Below are positions 46,430-56,889 of a DNA stretch of 64,000 nt, piece after piece. The stretch is from positions 1,210,001 to 1,274,000 of the forward strand of contig CAJHNH020001113.1 of the NCBI GenBank assembly GCA_905116865.2, written 5' to 3'. Below the pieces are notes generated by a model. It did not search any database. It saw nothing but the letters and a program-made list of their open reading frames with translations, and was not told where the DNA came from. The DNA is from Candidula unifasciata (taxonomy: Eukaryota; Mollusca; Gastropoda; Stylommatophora; Geomitridae). Positions within the stretch are counted from its first letter, which is position 1, and each line of letters opens with the position of its first letter. The position numbers and the translations under genes are program-made.

Positions 46430-47200
46430 TAGGTTCTCAAACTGAGCGCCGCGGAACCCTATGCGTATGCCAGGGGTGCTGTGGCAAAAATCAAGAATAG
46501 TCGGCTAAAAACTGTGACATTATTAAAGAAGGCACGAAGATGCTTGAAAGTTAGACTTAAAGTTGTCTTTCCTCGCCACTGTCGAACAGAGTTTATTTCT
46601 TGTTTCACACAACGTGTAACAGACTGCTTAAAATGCCAACCGCAAGGTGCTAAGAACAGTCCTTGTATATATCTCGAGGCGCGACCGATATTCCATCTGT
46701 ATTCGTGAAGCAATGGCTAAATCAAGTTGTGAATACATTTTGGCTGAAATTTTAAGGTGGAAAATGTGGTCTGTACGGTAGTAACTGATAGCCTAGTCAA
46801 CGGAGTACTTATGTATATTTACAGACAAGGCTTTTTGGGGTGGAGGGACGGGGAGGGGGGAGAGGGGGTTCTTGTGTGTGTGCGCGCGCTCGTGTGTGTG
46901 TGTGATCATGCATGTTTTTCGTTCTTTTAGCGTTAATTTGCCCAAATCAAATGTAAGGATATTGCTTACGAGAATATAAAAGTGCGTTTAAATTACATCG
47001 AACGAACTGCTGAACCAACGATGACTGAAATTCGAATTCGGTTGCATTCGTTCGTGTTTGGCTTTGTTTCGATTAGGAACGAACAGGCACCGGGAGGGCA
47101 GTGCGAAAACTGACACAGAAGTGTTTCTAACAGTTGCTTTGTTCCGTCTAAATTTAAGAGTCATCTGGAATGCAATAATTTTAATTTAGTACATGAATGT
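46430..47200. other. Intron 1 segment; possible second hAT end
   Basis: 'aggttctcaaactgagcgcc' at 46430 looks like the terminus of another hAT MITE, but no matching right end was found. G-rich 46840-46870 and a TG tract at 46873-46903 follow. No gene was recognised before exon 2. Confidence 0.4.
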
Positions 47201-47204
47201 TTGG

Positions 47205-47312
47205 AGTCGCCGTGGCGTAGCGGCTAGATGCTCGCGTACGTATCGGAAGGTCGGGAGTTCGCTCACTGGCGGAGCCGGACTTTTTTCAAAAACCACCTTG
47301 ACTCCCAGGTGG
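47205..47312 (+). mobile_element. Family-A SINE head, 5' half
   Basis: It has A box 'tggcgtagcgg' and B-box region 'ggtcgggagttcgctc', then 'accttgactcccaggtggg'. It ends about 100 bp before exon 2. Confidence 0.75.
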
Positions 47313-47414
47313 GCCGTGGGCCTATTCTTTGTTCTCCAAAACGAAGTTCTAGAACCCACACGTTAAATTCATTCGTGTATTTTTCTTGTACAAAATAATG
47401 TTGTCTGTTCTCAG

Positions 47415-47513
47415 GTACCTCTGAAGATTCGGTTTACGACCCAGTGGATACTATGGGAGACAACTTACCTAAGATGCTGCAGTTGTTGGAAGCCTTGTTG
47501 GAAACTAATAACG
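47415..47513 (+). CDS. Exon 2: propeptide segment of neuropeptide-type precursor
   Basis: This is a symmetric phase 1-1 exon of 99 nt (33 residues) between a TTGTCTGTTCTCAG acceptor and a GGTGAGT donor. It encodes an acidic stretch (Thr-Ser-Glu-Asp-Ser-Val-Tyr-Asp...) and then a leucine-rich amphipathic segment, LPKMLQLLEALLETNN. It has no cysteine and no dibasic site, so it most likely serves as propeptide. The phase matches both neighbours exactly, and each junction makes a Gly codon. Being symmetric, it could be skipped without shifting the frame. A SINE fragment lies just upstream (47205-47312). Confidence 0.75.
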
Positions 47514-47544
47514 GTGAGTTGTCTTTCCTTTAGACTGTAGAGTG

Positions 47545-47725
47545 CGGGGATGACCGAATGGTTAGGAACGAAATCTCTTGTGCGGAAAATTTGGATCGAA
47601 TTCCCAGTAAGGATTAGGATTTTGTTTTCTGTCAGGGGCAAAAATAGAATCCTAACCTGCACAGTCCTTGACGACAACATTACCCATGCTGTCCTAGATC
47701 CTTAGGCTCAAAGACGAAACTGCCT
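47545..47725 (+). mobile_element. tRNA-derived SINE (family J)
   Basis: The head 'ggggatgaccgaatggttag' resembles a tRNA D arm/A box, and 'ggatcgaattcccag' a B box. A related body lies at 22300-22455. It begins about 30 bp after the exon 2 donor. Confidence 0.6.
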
Positions 47726-47879
47726 GCACTGCAAAAGGTGTCAGTACTGACAATAATTGCAGGTTTTTTTTTTTTTAGCCTCCCCGTGAAGACCCACTTA
47801 AAAAAAAATTAAAATAATGTTAAAAAAAGGATTCGTACAGATTATCAGTATAAGACTGTAGGTTACACCAGGCTTGGTA

Positions 47880-48450
47880 AATCTGGTAATCTGGTAATCT
47901 TAGTTTCAGCTTCATAGCAAACGGTTCACCCCATAGTTGCTCCGCTCCTCTGCCAACTAAAAATACACAGAATGTATTATCACAGTCCTTTATGGAAAGA
48001 TCGACAGACTGCTGTCTCAGCATATGCACTAGCATACACACGCATTAAAAGCATAAGGTAGCTATCAGAAGTGAAAATACAAACAGTCCGACATTAGAAA
48101 CGAAGTTCATCATGGACGGTAGCGGAAGTCACCAAGAGATCAGCATTTGCACACGCGATCAGTTTTAATCACATAATGGCACCACCAATATTGCGACAAC
48201 AGGAATCGCGCTATTTTCTGAATCTACAATTCACACCATCCCATTGGTTACAGTCGAAAAACATTCCAAATAAAATCCGCAGCTCACAGTGTCACGCCAT
48301 GCACTCAACTGAAAAGCTGGGCGACGAAACTATATCGTTTCAGTCTACAAATGGAGCAAAAATGCAACGGCCACCGTCTGGCAGAAGCAACAAAAAAATT
48401 ACCACGGCTCAAAACAGCGACCGTGCCTAACGTCCATTCTGACCGGAAGA
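47880..48450 (-). repeat. Interspersed repeat G, copy 3
   Basis: Minus-strand copy without the 325-bp insertion seen in copy 2. It lies in intron 2. Confidence 0.8.
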
Positions 48451-48454
48451 AGGC

Positions 48455-48610
48455 TCGTTGTAGCTGTTACAGGTGACCCAACTATAACTTCTGTCACGGT
48501 TGAAGGGATATCTGGGATTTGTCCTGCTGGCTTGCCATCCAGAGTCAGATTCTATGATCTTCATGTTGGTCAGACCTCGAGTTAGCATCCCGGAGGGGGA
48601 AAGCGAAATA
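48455..48610 (+). repeat. Interspersed repeat H, copy 3
   Basis: The words 'gtagctgttacaggtgaccc' and 'gatatctgggatttgtcc' match the other H copies. A poly(C) run at 48657-48677 follows. Confidence 0.65.
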
Positions 48611-48729
48611 AAAGAAAGAATGAAAATTCCTGAATTATTCGAACTGATGTCTGTTCCCCCCCCCCCCCCCCCCCCCCTTTGTCGGCAAATTTTTAGATGA
48701 TACTTCTTTTTCATCATTATTATCTAGCA

Positions 48730-49800
48730 CAGTGGTTCTCAACCTTTTAAATGTGGCAACCCTTTAATAGAGTTCCTAATTTTGTGGCAACCCGTTAATA
48801 GAGTTCCTCATGTTGTGGCAACCCGTTAATAGAGTTCCTAATTTTGTGGCAACCCGTTTATAGAGTTCCTCATGTTGTGGCAACCCGATAATAGAGTTCC
48901 TCATGTTTTGGCAACCCGTTAATAGAGTTCCTCATGTGGCAACCCTTCAATAAGAGTTCCTCATGTTGTGGCAACCCTTTAATAGAGTTCCTCATGTTGT
49001 GGCAACCCTTTAACAGAGTTCCTCATGTTGTGGCAACCCTTTAATAGAGTTCCTCATGGTGTGGCAACCCGTTAATAGAGTTCCTCATGTTGTGGCAACC
49101 CATTAATAGAGTTCCTCATGTTGTGGCAACCCGTTAATAAAGTTCCTCATGTTGTGGCAACCCGATAATAAAGTTCCTCATGTTGTGGCAACCCGTTAAT
49201 AAAGTTCCTAATTTTGTGGCAACCCGTTAATAGAGTTCCTCATGTTGTGGCAACCCGATAATAGAGTTCCTCATGTTTTGGCAACCCGTTAATAGAGTTC
49301 CTTATGTGGCAACCCTTCAATAGAGTTCCTCATGTTGTGGCAACCCATTAATAGAGTTCCTCATGTTGTGGCAACCCGTTAATAGAGTTCATCATGTTGT
49401 GGCAACCCGTTAATAGAGTTCCTCATGTTGTGGCAACCCGATAATAGAGTTCCTCATGTTGTGGCAACCCGTTAATAGAGTTCCTAATTTTGTGGCAACC
49501 CGTTAATAGAGTTCCTCAAGTTGTGGCAACCCGATAATAGAGTTCCTCATATTTTGGCAACCCGTTAATAGAGTTCCTTATGTGGCAACCCTTCAATAGA
49601 GTTCCTCATGTTGTGGCAACCCGTTAATAGAGTTCCTCATGTTGTGGCAACCCGTTAATAGAGTTCCTCATGTTGTGGCAACCCGTTAATAGAGTTCCTC
49701 ATGTTGTGGCAACCCATTAATAGAGTTCCTCGTGTTGTGGCAACCCGTTAATAGAGTTCCTCATGTGGCAACTCTTTAATAGAGTTCCTCATGTTGTGGC
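48730..49800 (-). repeat. 31-bp minisatellite (about 34 copies) grown from a SPIN-like element end
   Basis: It opens with CAGTGGTTCTCAACCTTTT (48730), the inverted 3' terminus of a SPIN-like hAT element. It is followed at once by tandem units 'gttgtggcaacccgttaa' plus 'tagagttcctcat'. The unit is the reverse complement of the single subterminal segment at about 46363-46400. The preceding octamer 'atctagca' fits the nnnTAnnn target pattern. Units vary mainly at cccGtt/cccTtt/cccGat and atgttgtgg/attttgtgg. Three 28-bp short units occur near 48930, 49310 and 49585. Confidence 0.92.
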
Positions 49801-49859
49801 GATCACAATGCTGAGTTGAGTGAAACTATAAGAACATTTTATGCACTCGACTGTAGTTG

Positions 49860-49975
49860 GACTACAAAACTATGCCTTTCGGTCTACAAATGGAGGAACA
49901 TCTGTCAGAAGCAAAAAATTTGCTACGACTGAAAACAGCGACAGTGCCTATCGTTCTTTTTACCGGAAGAGTTCT
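49860..49975 (-). repeat. Interspersed repeat G, fragment
   Basis: 'tctacaaatgga', 'gtcagaagcaaaaaatttgc' and 'accggaagag' match repeat G in minus orientation. Confidence 0.65.
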
Positions 49976-50009
49976 ATAAATTCGCGCAGTAAAGGGTCAG
50001 TATAAATTA

Positions 50010-50162
50010 GAGAATGTTGAATGATGAATTAGGAATCGACATCACAGCACTCGGGACACTTATTTAAGTGCTCAGTCCTCATCTTTATCAGCAAGCGAAG
50101 AGTTCCAATTCCGATGGGACCAGTAACCGTCATAATGTATATCCGTGTCATCCTTCCCTTGA
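50010..50162 (-). pseudogene. RNase H-type LINE 3'-end fragment
   Basis: 'gaattaggaatcgacatcac' and 'gcaagcgaagagttccaatt' match 16268-16400. It lies in intron 2, about 180 bp before exon 3. Confidence 0.75.
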
Positions 50163-50342
50163 TAATAATTAATTATTAAGCCCCCCCCCCCCCCCAACCC
50201 CCGAAGTAAATTCTGGTGGGGGAGGGGGGTAGGCCTAGTGGCCTGAGCGTCCAGGTTTCAGTGCTGGCGTTTTTGATGATGATAATAATAATGATGATCC
50301 TCCTTCCAATAAGATATAAATGACATGTTAATTCTTTCTCAG

Positions 50343-50626
50343 GTGACAGACAGCCCAAAAGTCTGGCAGATGACAAACCGTTTCCCGCCGTTGCCAACGC
50401 GGTGACTCCGGACTCAAAAAGTGAGCTGAAATCGCTGCTGGACATGCTTCTCGGACCCTCGCCATCGTTAACACAGGAACCCAAACTCTTGCCGCCATCT
50501 TTAGACCAGGAAGGCTACCAAGATGAGATACCGGTTGTGACTTCCAAGCGGTCAAGAGATGAAATATACGGTGCCATGCCGCCTTTGCATGAGCTGTGTC
50601 GAATGATGGGCGTGAAATGCTACTAA
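50343..50626 (+). CDS. Exon 3: propeptide, Lys-Arg site and mature Cys-x6-Cys-Tyr peptide
   Basis: The acceptor is TTCTTTCTCAG|GTGAC and the frame ends at TAA (50624-50626). The exon encodes a propeptide rich in Pro, Ser, Asp and Lys. It includes a second leucine-rich segment, SELKSLLDMLLG, resembling the one in exon 2. Then come Thr-Ser-Lys-Arg and a 24-residue peptide, Ser-Arg-Asp-Glu-Ile-Tyr..., ending HELCRMMGVKCY. These are the only two cysteines in the precursor, which strongly suggests a six-residue disulfide ring closed next to the C terminus. There is no Gly before the stop, so no amidation is expected. Known allatostatin-C peptides share the Cys-x6-Cys-aromatic C terminus, and somatostatins share a short C-terminal ring in the last part of the precursor. 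Assignment to that superfamily is an inference from layout, since the ring residues are not a match I can vouch for. Confidence 0.82.
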
Positions 50627-50638
50627 CAAATATAATTA

Positions 50639-50644
50639 AATAAA
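50639..50644 (+). promoter_or_regulatory. Poly(A) signal AATAAA of the neuropeptide gene
   Basis: A canonical AATAAA lies 13 nt after the stop codon and is followed by a T-rich stretch (50651-50680). This would give a very short 3' UTR. Confidence 0.5.
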
Positions 50645-50699
50645 TTATAGTGACTTTATTTTTATTTATGTTGTTTCATGTTTATATATTTGTTTACAA

Positions 50700-50815
50700 G
50701 CTGCGCTCACACACACACACACACAAATTCACAGACACATACTTTATCTCAAACACACATACGCAGGCGAGAGCCCACGCGCGCGCGCGCACACATACAC
50801 ACACATAGAAACAAA
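50700..50815. repeat. Imperfect CA/CG low-complexity tract downstream of the gene
   Basis: Degenerate CA repeats with a short GCGCGCGC run. Confidence 0.85.
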
Positions 50816-50845
50816 TATAAATAATAGAGTAGGACATTTGAAATC

Positions 50846-51065
50846 CCATCCCCACTGTCACCACGGTTCTTGGTGGCGTGCTGTGCTAAACACAAACCTA
50901 TTCACATTTATAACCTAAAATTTCCCCTTTAGGGATGTTGGCTGAACGTGAGTTTTTTTTTTTTTTTGTTTGAAGCAAAGCCACGGAATTTGAAATCCCA
51001 ATCGAGGCTTTTTTTTTTTTTTTTTTTAAATTTAACTTTGGCTCCCAGATCGACCCAGCATAAAA
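50846..51065 (+). repeat. Repeat D fragment followed by a short family-A SINE fragment
   Basis: 'cttggtggcgtgctgtgcta' and 'agggatgttggctgaacgtgag' match repeat D. After T-runs, 'ggctcccagatcgacccag' matches family A. Confidence 0.6.
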
Positions 51066-51112
51066 TAAACAAAAGGCCTCTTTATACGCTAGTGGCACAT
51101 CAGGCACTGGTC

Positions 51113-51662
51113 TCGTCTGGTAGTCTTAGTTTCAGCTTCATAACAAACGGGTCACCCCATTTTTGCTCCGCTCCTGCGCCAACGAAAAACACACAAAATA
51201 TTTATCACAGTCCCTTGTGGAAAGATTAACAGACTGCTGTCTCAACATATCTAGCATACACTCGCATTAAAGCATATGGTAGCCATCCGAAGTGTTAACA
51301 CAAAGAGTCTGACATAAGAAATGCAGTTAATCATTGATGGTAGCAGAAGTCACCAACAGATCTGCAGTTGCCCACACGATCAATTTTAATCACATACGGG
51401 CACCACCAAAATTGCGACAATAGGCATCGCGCCATTTTCTGAATCTACAATTCACCCCACCACGTTGGTCACAGTCGAAAAAAAACATTCCAAATGCAAT
51501 CCGCAACTCACAGTGTCACGCCATGCATTCAGCTCAGAAGCTGGGCGACGAAACTATATCCAGTCTACAAATGGAACAAAATGCATCGGCCACCGTCCGG
51601 CAGAAGCAAAAAATTTGCCGTGGCTCCAGTGGCCCGCCTAGCGTCCATTTTGACCGGCAGTC
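51113..51662 (-). repeat. Interspersed repeat G, copy 4
   Basis: A full-length minus-strand copy, uninterrupted at the site where copy 2 carries its 325-bp insertion. Confidence 0.82.
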
Positions 51663-51689
51663 GGCAGTGAGGCTAGACTCATATTTGTT

Positions 51690-51893
51690 TAATAGATCCT
51701 TGATGGGGGATATGGTCAACATCACGCAGGCTGCTTTAACTTCCCACGACTTTACCTGGTACCCGTTTAAGGCTGCGTCAACCGGGGACCCAAAAGCATG
51801 TTAAAATAAGATTTTGCATCATACAGATTTGATCCCACTACCTACGGATACGGAGGCGAGCATCTAGCCGCTACACCGTGGCAGCTCCCCAGC
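51690..51893 (-). mobile_element. Family-A SINE
   Basis: The body 'atatggtcaacatcacgcag' and the tRNA-like head 'gcgagcatctagccgctaca' are both present in minus orientation. Confidence 0.78.
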
Positions 51894-52039
51894 CCCAAAA
51901 AGCACAACGTAATGTCCCAGGAAGTTCTTTTTTTTAACACCAAAAGATAAAAAAAAAAATAAAAAAACGAGAAATAGAACTAGTCAACTTCACCATATCA
52001 CAGTGACAAACGTCAAGTGAACGTTAAGTTAGAAAGTTT

Positions 52040-52905
52040 TCATCAGCACATGACATAAATAGACAGCATATGACACGAATATACAGCACATGACATGAAT
52101 AGACAGAACATGAAATGAAAAGACAGCATATGACATGAATAGACAGAACATGAAATGAATAAACAACACATGACATGAATAGACAGCACATGACATGGAC
52201 AGACAGCACATAACATGAATAGACAGCACACGACATGGACAGACAGCCTATGACATGAATAGACAGAACATGAAATGAAAAGACAGCATATGACATGAAT
52301 AGACAGAACATGAAATGAATAAACAACACATGACATGAATAGACAGCACATGACATGGACAGACAGCACATAACATGAATAGACAGCACACGACATGGAC
52401 AGACAGCCTATGACATGAATAGACAGAACATGAAATGAAAAGACAGCACATGACATGAATAGACAGAACATGAAATGAATAAACAACACATGACATGAAT
52501 AGACAGCACATGACATGGACAGACAGCACATAACATGAATAGACAGCACATGACATGGACAGACAGTCTATGACATGAATAGACAGAACATGAAATGAAT
52601 AGACAACACATGACATGAATAGACAGCACATGACATGGACAGACAGCACATGACATGAATAGACAGCACATGACATGGACAGACAGCCTCTGACATGAAT
52701 AGACAGCACATGAAATTAATAGACAGCACATGACATGAACAGACAGCACATGACATGAACAGACAGCACATGACCTGAATAGACAGCACATGACATGAAC
52801 AGACAGCACATGACCTGAATAGACAGCACATGACATGAACAGACAGCACATGACATGAATAGACAGCACATGACATGAACAGACAGCCCATGACATGAAT
52901 CACTA
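52040..52905. repeat. 20-bp satellite with 160-bp higher-order repeat
   Basis: Units of 20 bp ('agacagcacatgacatgaat' and variants ending gaac, ggac or aaatgaat) run for about 43 copies. The distinctive pair 'agacagaacatgaaatga' recurs at 52101, 52261, 52421 and 52581, so blocks of eight units (160 bp) were amplified together. The right part (52700-52905) is simpler and lacks this order. Long minus-strand frames here are by-products of the period. Confidence 0.96.
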
Positions 52906-52974
52906 AACGGAGGTCACTCCACGAAAAATCCACATGCCTGTTTGGCCAGGTAAACCTCCGAGACACCTGCTAGC

Positions 52975-53050
52975 TGGCAACAAGTTCTGGTTGTTCTATC
53001 CTCGTCTGGGATTTGGTCTTATTCTAGACTTGCGTTTGCCTGAAGTAAAG
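52975..53050 (-). repeat. Interspersed repeat F fragment
   Basis: 'gttctggttgttctatcctcgtctggg' matches other F copies. Confidence 0.5.
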
Positions 53051-53091
53051 GCGGCCGGAGTTTTGTTGGAGTGAGGATGAGGAAAAGAAAG

Positions 53092-53352
53092 CAGTGATGG
53101 TGTAGACGCTAGATTCTCCACCTGCTGGCCTATAGGTCGTGGGTTAAAATCCGCATCAAATCCGATTTTATTTTCTAATATGACCTTGGCTCCCAGGACG
53201 ACCCAGCCTAAAATATACGCTAGGTATATACCGGGGAAATGATGGCCCGCATGATGTTGACCTTATTAGCCATCAAAGGCTGTTAGATCTATAAAATACT
53301 AATCTGGCATCATATGCTGCTTGTGCAGCTTGCGGAAAAAAGTCCTTTACTT
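53092..53352 (+). mobile_element. Family-A SINE, near full length
   Basis: Tract with A-box region 'ggtgtagacgctagat', B box 'gtcgtgggttaaaatcc', 'tgaccttggctcccaggacg' and the 3' body ending 'cctttactt'. Confidence 0.82.
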
Positions 53353-53394
53353 ATCATCTTTGTTGATATATATGTTGTATATGACACACAAATG

Positions 53395-54085
53395 ATAAAG
53401 TGGGTGTCAGATTGAATAATGGGAAGACAGAAGTGATGGTGATTTCCAAGAAAACAATAATGCCTAAATGTATAATGAAAGCCAAAGGCGTTATTTTAGG
53501 ATACATACATAAATTTAGGTATCTGGGAACATCGATAACATCGGATGGAAGATGTATCACAAAAATAAAGAATAGAACAGGACAAGCCAAAACTGCATTT
53601 TATAAAAGGAAGAATTTTGTGCACTAAATCCATGTCATTTGAGGTTACAAAGAGAATAATCTCATGCTATATACAGCCAGTTTCAACATACGGCTGTGAA
53701 GCCTCGACAAGCTGAACAGTATCTTGAAGGTTCGGGAATGTGGTTTTAAAGAAGAATGCTTAGAATTCCTTGAACAGCTAAGAAGCGCAACCTAAGTGTT
53801 TTGAAAGAAGTGTTTGCTTGAAGATAACTTGTCACAAACACCAGAAAGAGACAGTCATCACCTTTTTTTTGGGGGGGGGGGTGGGGGGGGGGGGGAGGGG
53901 GAAGGTCTGGTTATATATGTTGTGAGAGATTTGTGGAAAGAGGCAGGGGAAGACACTGTGAGAAGATTCTTGACCCTCTTTTTCCATGGCATGGAGGGGT
54001 GTCAACACACCAACTGATAATCACAGATTGTAGAGAGCCATGATCGCCCAAGCCAGTCGGCAAGGCACTCGATGATGACATGACA
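53395..54085 (+). pseudogene. LINE RT C-terminus and 3' end (TGATGATGA tail)
   Basis: The plus strand encodes Asn-Gly-Lys-Thr-Glu-Val-Met, Phe-Arg-Tyr-Leu-Gly-Thr-Ser-Ile-Thr-Ser-Asp-Gly-Arg, then after a stop Tyr-Gly-Cys-Glu-Ala. It ends with 'aagccagtcggcaaggcac' and GATGATGA. A G-run (53872-53900) interrupts it. Confidence 0.8.
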
Positions 54086-54092
54086 CACTCTT

Positions 54093-54096
<4 letters not shown>

Positions 54097-54127
<31 letters not shown>
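54097..54127. repeat. Poly(C) run of about 31
   Basis: Uninterrupted C-run directly after the LINE tail. Confidence 0.95.
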
Positions 54128-54129
<2 letters not shown>

Positions 54130-55010
54130 ATAAGCCTTAACATTAGGCTCAGCTTTTTCAATGAAAGTGAGCCTACAAGTACTGGTATTTTTTACAGTTG
54201 CCTGCACTCGAGTTTTTCTTTTCCAAGATTTTGGACTGCTCAGCGTTCAAGTGATAACAATGCGACATATGAATGCGATAGAATGAACAGTATAACGTGA
54301 ATAATGCATGCATGTAGAACTACCCTAATTTTGTGTAGGTAGTAGTATATCAATGAAAAAGAAACTTTCAATGACTGCGATAGGAGGGAATTTAAAGGTT
54401 TCTGAAAGTCCATGAATCATTTTTAACAATAGTTCAATTTTTCTGTTTGACTTTTTTTAATGAATGAAAAACATTCATAAAATTCTTTAAAGCCGTCATT
54501 GCAACAAGCAGAACAGAATGAGAGTTGTTAGCCTAAAAACACTTTAGCGACACATTCAGGAGGAGATCGGAGCACTTATGTTCATGTCCCATGATGATGA
54601 TCTTTAAATGAACAATGCGTAAATCCAGTGCTACTTAAAACTGAACAGATACTAAAGGACTGAGCCTTTCAGACTTGCAAGTATGTGTAAGCTTTGGTCT
54701 CATACTTTGGGGGAAAAAAGTATCATACAAAAAAATCATGCGGCTGCCATAAGGTTGGATCGTTGACACTCTATTGTCTCTTGTCCTGGTTGTACACTAT
54801 GAGAATGCTGTACCACCACCTCTAGATGTGATGCTCCCACTTGTATCGATATTGACATCTTTATCTAACACTTCCTTTCCTTATAGTTTTTTTCACTTCC
54901 ATAAAATTCTGGAAATTTTCTGGTACTCATTTCTACGAGGCTAAGTCAAGTAACCAAAGGGGCTGTGGTGAGACGAGTGGTAAAGACAGCACAATCTTTA
55001 AAGCTTCCAT
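54130..55010. other. Downstream segment with no recognised feature
   Basis: AT-rich DNA. Nothing was recognised on either strand. Confidence 0.5.
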
Positions 55011-55014
55011 GTGT

Positions 55015-55210
55015 AGTAAAGGTCTTTTGACGTCATGAACATTCCAGGCATATGGTGCTAAACCACACCTTTCAAAATCAATCAACACTTGATGGGTGAT
55101 GTGCTAATAACCGAACTAACCACCTTTACTTCAAAAGACTTGTTCTGCTACCAACATTACGCTGAACCAACCTGGGATTTATAGTAAAATGGATGCTATG
55201 GCTCCCCGTG
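55015..55210 (-). mobile_element. Family-A SINE, diverged
   Basis: 'gatgggtgatgtgctaataacc' and 'aaccacctttacttcaaaagac' parallel the family-A body in minus orientation. The head lies near 55190. Confidence 0.5.
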
Positions 55211-55510
55211 TAGGTTCTAGGGCCACATTGTAAGGGGATGGGGGAGGGGGGGGGGGGGGAGATATCGACTGCCCCTTAACAAGCATGTTATTTAAACTGT
55301 CTGATTAGTGGTGTTTCCTTCGAAGTCCGAGTGCCTCTGCCTGAGAGGCGATGAACCCACAGTTTACATACAAATAAGCTAGATGTGCAAAATGGGTGTG
55401 GAGGGAAAACTCAGGTTCTGGAACAAGACTAAAGTTCAGAAGTGGATGAACAACCAGAACTTTCTACTGGAGTTTACAGCTGATGACAGTGAAGAAGCAG
55501 AAGCAGAAGA
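55200..55510 (+). repeat. Interspersed repeat F, longer copy
   Basis: 'gcctctgcctgagaggcgatgaa' and 'ggttctggaacaagactaaagttcagaag' correspond to 56700-56880 and, inverted, to 58750-58935. A short open frame (55383-55608) covers part of the repeat; no domain was recognised. Confidence 0.6.
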
Positions 55511-55784
55511 TGGCACGACACAGGAAGTAACCACACAAACAAAAGTCAAAGTGACTTTCATTAGTATCTGTAAATGCTATATATTTTACTATATATATTG
55601 TAATTCATAACATAGCTTTTATAATGTGTACACTTCAAACAGTAGGTGAGAAAATAACAATTATATTAGACAAAAGTGACAGTAAATTCAAAAAGATAGA
55701 CATTGTTCTCTAAAATAAATATAACACTACTTTACCACTTTGTTCGTGGATAGACCATGAGACTGGTGGCTTTTTCTGGAGTTA

Positions 55785-56450
55785 TTTCATGGCTAGTTTG
55801 AAGTCCTCAGTGATGGTTCAGTATTGCTGTTCACATGAGGCTCTGATCCATGGCTAGTGGTCTTTAAGTTTGCTTGAAATAGATTATCTGTATCTACAAT
55901 GTTGTCCCTAGTAGTCTTTAAGCGATTTCTTTGGTAAAATGGAAGGAAGACATTTAAAGGTCTTCAGACAATGCTATCACTGACTTTGAAGCTTGTTTCA
56001 CCCGTTGTAGTGATGGCTCAATGTTGCTGCTCCACTGAACCCTCGAAAATCCACTAAGATCTGATCCATGGCTAGTGTTTTCCAGTCAACCACTTGTTGT
56101 GATATAGGAAGACATAGGTTACACACAGAGGTCTTAAGACAGGGTCATTGTTTACAATTGTTTCATGTTTATTTCTTGTTCCTTAGTGAGGTTCTGCAAT
56201 GCTGCTGCATCCATGAACTCTTGGATACCAGGGAGGTTTTGATTTATGGGTAGTACTCTATAGCTGCCCATTTTTAGTAAGACAGGCAATAGGTCATGTA
56301 CAAATATCACCAGGCAGTGCTATCAGGGACTGTCCATGAAGCCCGTTTCATGCCTAGTTCTCTATTCCTTAATGACGGATCAAAGTTGTTACTCCTATGA
56401 ACTCTTAAAACATCAGGGAAACTTTGAACCTCAGCCAATGGTATCTAATT
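55785..56450. repeat. Degenerate tandem repeat, about 4 units of roughly 185 bp
   Basis: Each unit has 'gtttcatgnntagtt', 'tagtgatggttcaatgttgctgct', 'catgaactcttg' and 'tgatccatggctagtg' in the same order. Units begin near 55785, 55993, 56160 and 56345. Identity between units is low, so the array is old. Confidence 0.68.
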
Positions 56451-56699
56451 GATTATAAATGCTTGTCACTTTCTTAAATTTATATAAATGGAGAAGTTCC
56501 TGAATGAGGGATGCAGATAGAAATATGGCATGCACATTATTGCACATAAAATTCATCCAGATACGACAAATAAAGTTATTTGGAAATCATCTCTCAATGC
56601 AAAATGATCAGTTACTGATAAAATCATAAATTAATCCTGGATCAGAAAGGCAAGAAACATAAAGAATATATGATTAACATACCTTATAATCTAATGTCC

Positions 56700-56885
56700 C
56701 CGGGTTCCGTGTGAGTTCCGGGGCCCTATTATAAGGAAAAGAAGAACAGACCCACTGACTACTCAAAAGCATGTCATAAGAGTCAACTAATTAGGAGCTT
56801 CCTTTAAAGTCTGAGTGCATCTGCCTAAGAGGCAAGGAACCAGCAGTCTGCTACAAATGTGTACAGTCCTGTAAAATGCATGCAC
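56700..56885 (+). repeat. Interspersed repeat F, partial
   Basis: 'gagtgcatctgcctaagaggc' parallels 55340-55365 and, inverted, 58890-58915. Confidence 0.55.
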
Positions 56886-56889
56886 ACGT

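Noticed and set aside
48500..48717. Minus-strand Gly-rich frame with possible splice signals in intron 2
   Set aside because: The Gly run is the poly(C) complement and the rest is dispersed repeat H.
52024..52966. Several 120-168-codon minus-strand frames rich in Cys, Met, His and Ser
   Set aside because: They are translations of the 20-bp satellite in different frames. The same protein pattern appears in several frames, which only a repeat explains.
55383..55610. 75-codon frame with an acidic Glu/Asp stretch
   Set aside because: It lies inside dispersed repeat F, and inverted or diverged copies elsewhere do not keep the frame.
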